A stretch of DNA of 64,000 bases from Nostoc sp. TCL240-02 (GTDB taxonomy: Bacteria > Cyanobacteriota > Cyanobacteriia > Cyanobacteriales > Nostocaceae): assembly GCF_013343235.1 (NCBI RefSeq), contig NZ_CP040094.1:7559001-7623000 (forward strand). Reading direction: 5' to 3'. Position numbers and translations under genes: made by a program. Under the pieces are notes generated by a model, which was not told the DNA's origin, did not search any database, and saw only the letters and a list, made by a program, of their open reading frames with translations. This document shows, in pieces, positions 62,981 through 64,000 of this stretch. The stretch's first letter is position 1, and every line of letters starts with the position of its first letter.

Positions 62981-64000
62981 TTAATTCCCAATAATTGTTG
63001 GCACTTGCTGCAAATTTGTCTGATAAACCTTGACTAATCGTTCAATACCTTTGAAACGATAGTCTCCCATTTCCTGGAAATCTTCAGGCAGTGAAAGCAT
63101 TTTATGAGTGGCTTGACTAATTACACATTCACTAGGAGGACAAACTGCTTCCATCCGAGCCGCAAGATTAATCGTCGCGCCTAATGCCGTATAATCTACC
63201 CTTTGGGAACTACCGACATCTCCCACAACAGCCTTACCGCTATTGATAGCAATCCGTAATTGCAGGGGTTCGTGCCAAAAACCATTGGCATTTAAATGTT
63301 CGAGACGAGTGAGCATTCCTTTGGCAGCAGTAACAGCGCGATCGGCGTGATCTGCTTGCGGTTCTGGAGCGCCAAAAAATGCCATAATGCAATCACCAAT
63401 ATATTTATCTAAAGTGCCGCCGCAAGTAAACACTTCTTTTAGCATTTCTTCAAATAAATTATTTAATAGTTGAGCGATCGCAGTTGGTGTTAACCGTTCA
63501 GAAATTGCTGTAAAACCCACTAAATCTGCAAATAAGATACTGATTTCGCTCTCGGCTGGTGCTAAACGACCACCTGGTAATCCGCCTACAGATATCAACT
63601 GCTGCACAACTGCTGGAGAATGATAGCGTTCTAATCGGTGACGAATCATCTCTTCAGTTTTGAGTTTCTCTACCAATAGCCAACGCTGCACACTTGAAGC
63701 TACAAGGTTTGCTAAAGCCGAAAAAAAGCTGAGTTCTTCCTCGCCTTCATTTGCCCAATGGTAAGAAGAAAGATTGGCATCGGCATAGAGTACGCCGACA
63801 ACTTTATTTTCATCCCATAAAGGCACTGCCATCGCGCTACGAATGCCTTTGACTAAAATACTCTGTTCACTAGCAAATCTTTCATCTTGATGGGTATCGG
63901 CAGTTTGAATCACAACTTTTTCGTCAAATACCTTTTGACAGATACTCCGACTAATCCAACTTCCATCTGAGGGTAGATGTTTTTGTTGGGAAATATTTCT
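62981..64000 (-). CDS. GAF-domain adenylate/guanylate cyclase (5' end beyond window)
   Basis: The frame is open to the window edge, so the N-terminus (often an FHA domain in cyanobacterial relatives) is missing; the GTG at 63913 is inside the GAF domain and not the start. A GAF domain (WISRSICQKVFDEKVVIQTA, AMAVPLWDENKVVGVLYAD) precedes a class III cyclase. The cyclase metal Asp residues are in ILFADLVGFTAISERL and KYIGDCIMAFFGAP, and the transition-state region is DYTALGATINLAARME. It should make a cyclic nucleotide in response to a bound ligand or light-linked signal. The nearest gene, gabD, begins 225 bp downstream. Confidence 0.85.
   Translation of the reverse strand, partial: RNISQQKHLPSDGSWISRSICQKVFDEKVVIQTADTHQDERFASEQSILVKGIRSAMAVPLWDENKVVGVLYADANLSSYHWANEGEEELSFFSALANLVASSVQRWLLVEKLKTEEMIRHRLERYHSPAVVQQLISVGGLPGGRLAPAESEISILFADLVGFTAISERLTPTAIAQLLNNLFEEMLKEVFTCGGTLDKYIGDCIMAFFGAPEPQADHADRAVTAAKGMLTRLEHLNANGFWHEPLQLRIAINSGKAVVGDVGSSQRVDYTALGATINLAARMEAVCPPSECVISQATHKMLSLPEDFQEMGDYRFKGIERLVKVYQTNLQQVPTIIGN

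Noticed and set aside
63913..63913. Start of the cyclase gene at 63913
   Set aside because: The GTG is inside a GAF domain and the frame is open to the window edge.

Overview
The window is cyanobacterial and most like a filamentous, Nostoc-type genome. It carries psaK, a heme oxygenase-hemN pair, a sucrose-phosphate-synthase-like glycosyltransferase, an SLH-porin, an NtcA-type urea transporter set (urtABCDE), a CYP120-like P450 and the cyanobacterial 2-oxoglutarate decarboxylase/succinic semialdehyde dehydrogenase pair. GCGATCGC (HIP1) octamers are scattered through most genes, and heptameric short tandem repeats (TCATTGG, TAATGAC, CGCAGAG types) and dispersed hairpins fill many spacers.

Layout. 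1-2658: a window-truncated CBM20-SGNH hydrolase and a HTH-AAA NTPase of the conflict-system type, both on the minus strand. 3192-6264: four plus-strand genes (M15-like peptidase with a peptidoglycan-binding domain, DUF1906 hydrolase-like protein, lipoprotein, small coiled-coil protein). 6941-12559: heme oxygenase, hemN, a GlsB-like membrane protein, manganese catalase, a broken DUF3891 gene and psaK. 13348-17611: glycosyltransferase, RqcH-like protein, an integrase remnant and tRNA-Phe. 17687-22382: znuBCA diverging from an SLH-porin, with a Zur-like palindrome between. 22556-28948: two overlapping small conserved genes, topA, a 46-codon gene ahead of aroQ, and a degenerate ADP-ribosylglycohydrolase relative. 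28949-33147: a 12 x 21-bp repeat array, a STAND NTPase with TPRs split by one in-frame TGA, and an exported double Tudor-knot protein. 33417-38245: an aminoacyl-phosphatidylglycerol-type island (flippase domain, two related esterases, MprF-like synthase domain). 38605-42536: an unrecognised gene, a MITE-like element and a DUF485-actP acetate symporter pair. 42858-54847: the urt operon. 54810-59563: P450/ABC-2 group, DedA and small membrane/exported proteins. 59652-62756: the TCA bypass pair. 62981-64000: a truncated GAF-nucleotide cyclase.

The most interesting locus is 47728-53988. Two large co-translated genes sit inside the urt operon, between urtD and urtE. The first encodes a 1315-aa protein with SF2 helicase motifs and a C-terminal PD-(D/E)xK nuclease motif. 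The second encodes a 770-aa protein that I cannot assign. The pair is AT-rich, contains no GCGATCGC site, and looks like an acquired, possibly undescribed, defence or nucleic-acid-processing module. Other points worth a second look are the TGA-split STAND NTPase, the helically phased repeat array, the split MprF-like island with two esterases, and the signal-less peptidoglycan hydrolase cluster.

All calls come from reading translated motifs. No database search was possible, and family names rest on recognition of motifs and context.
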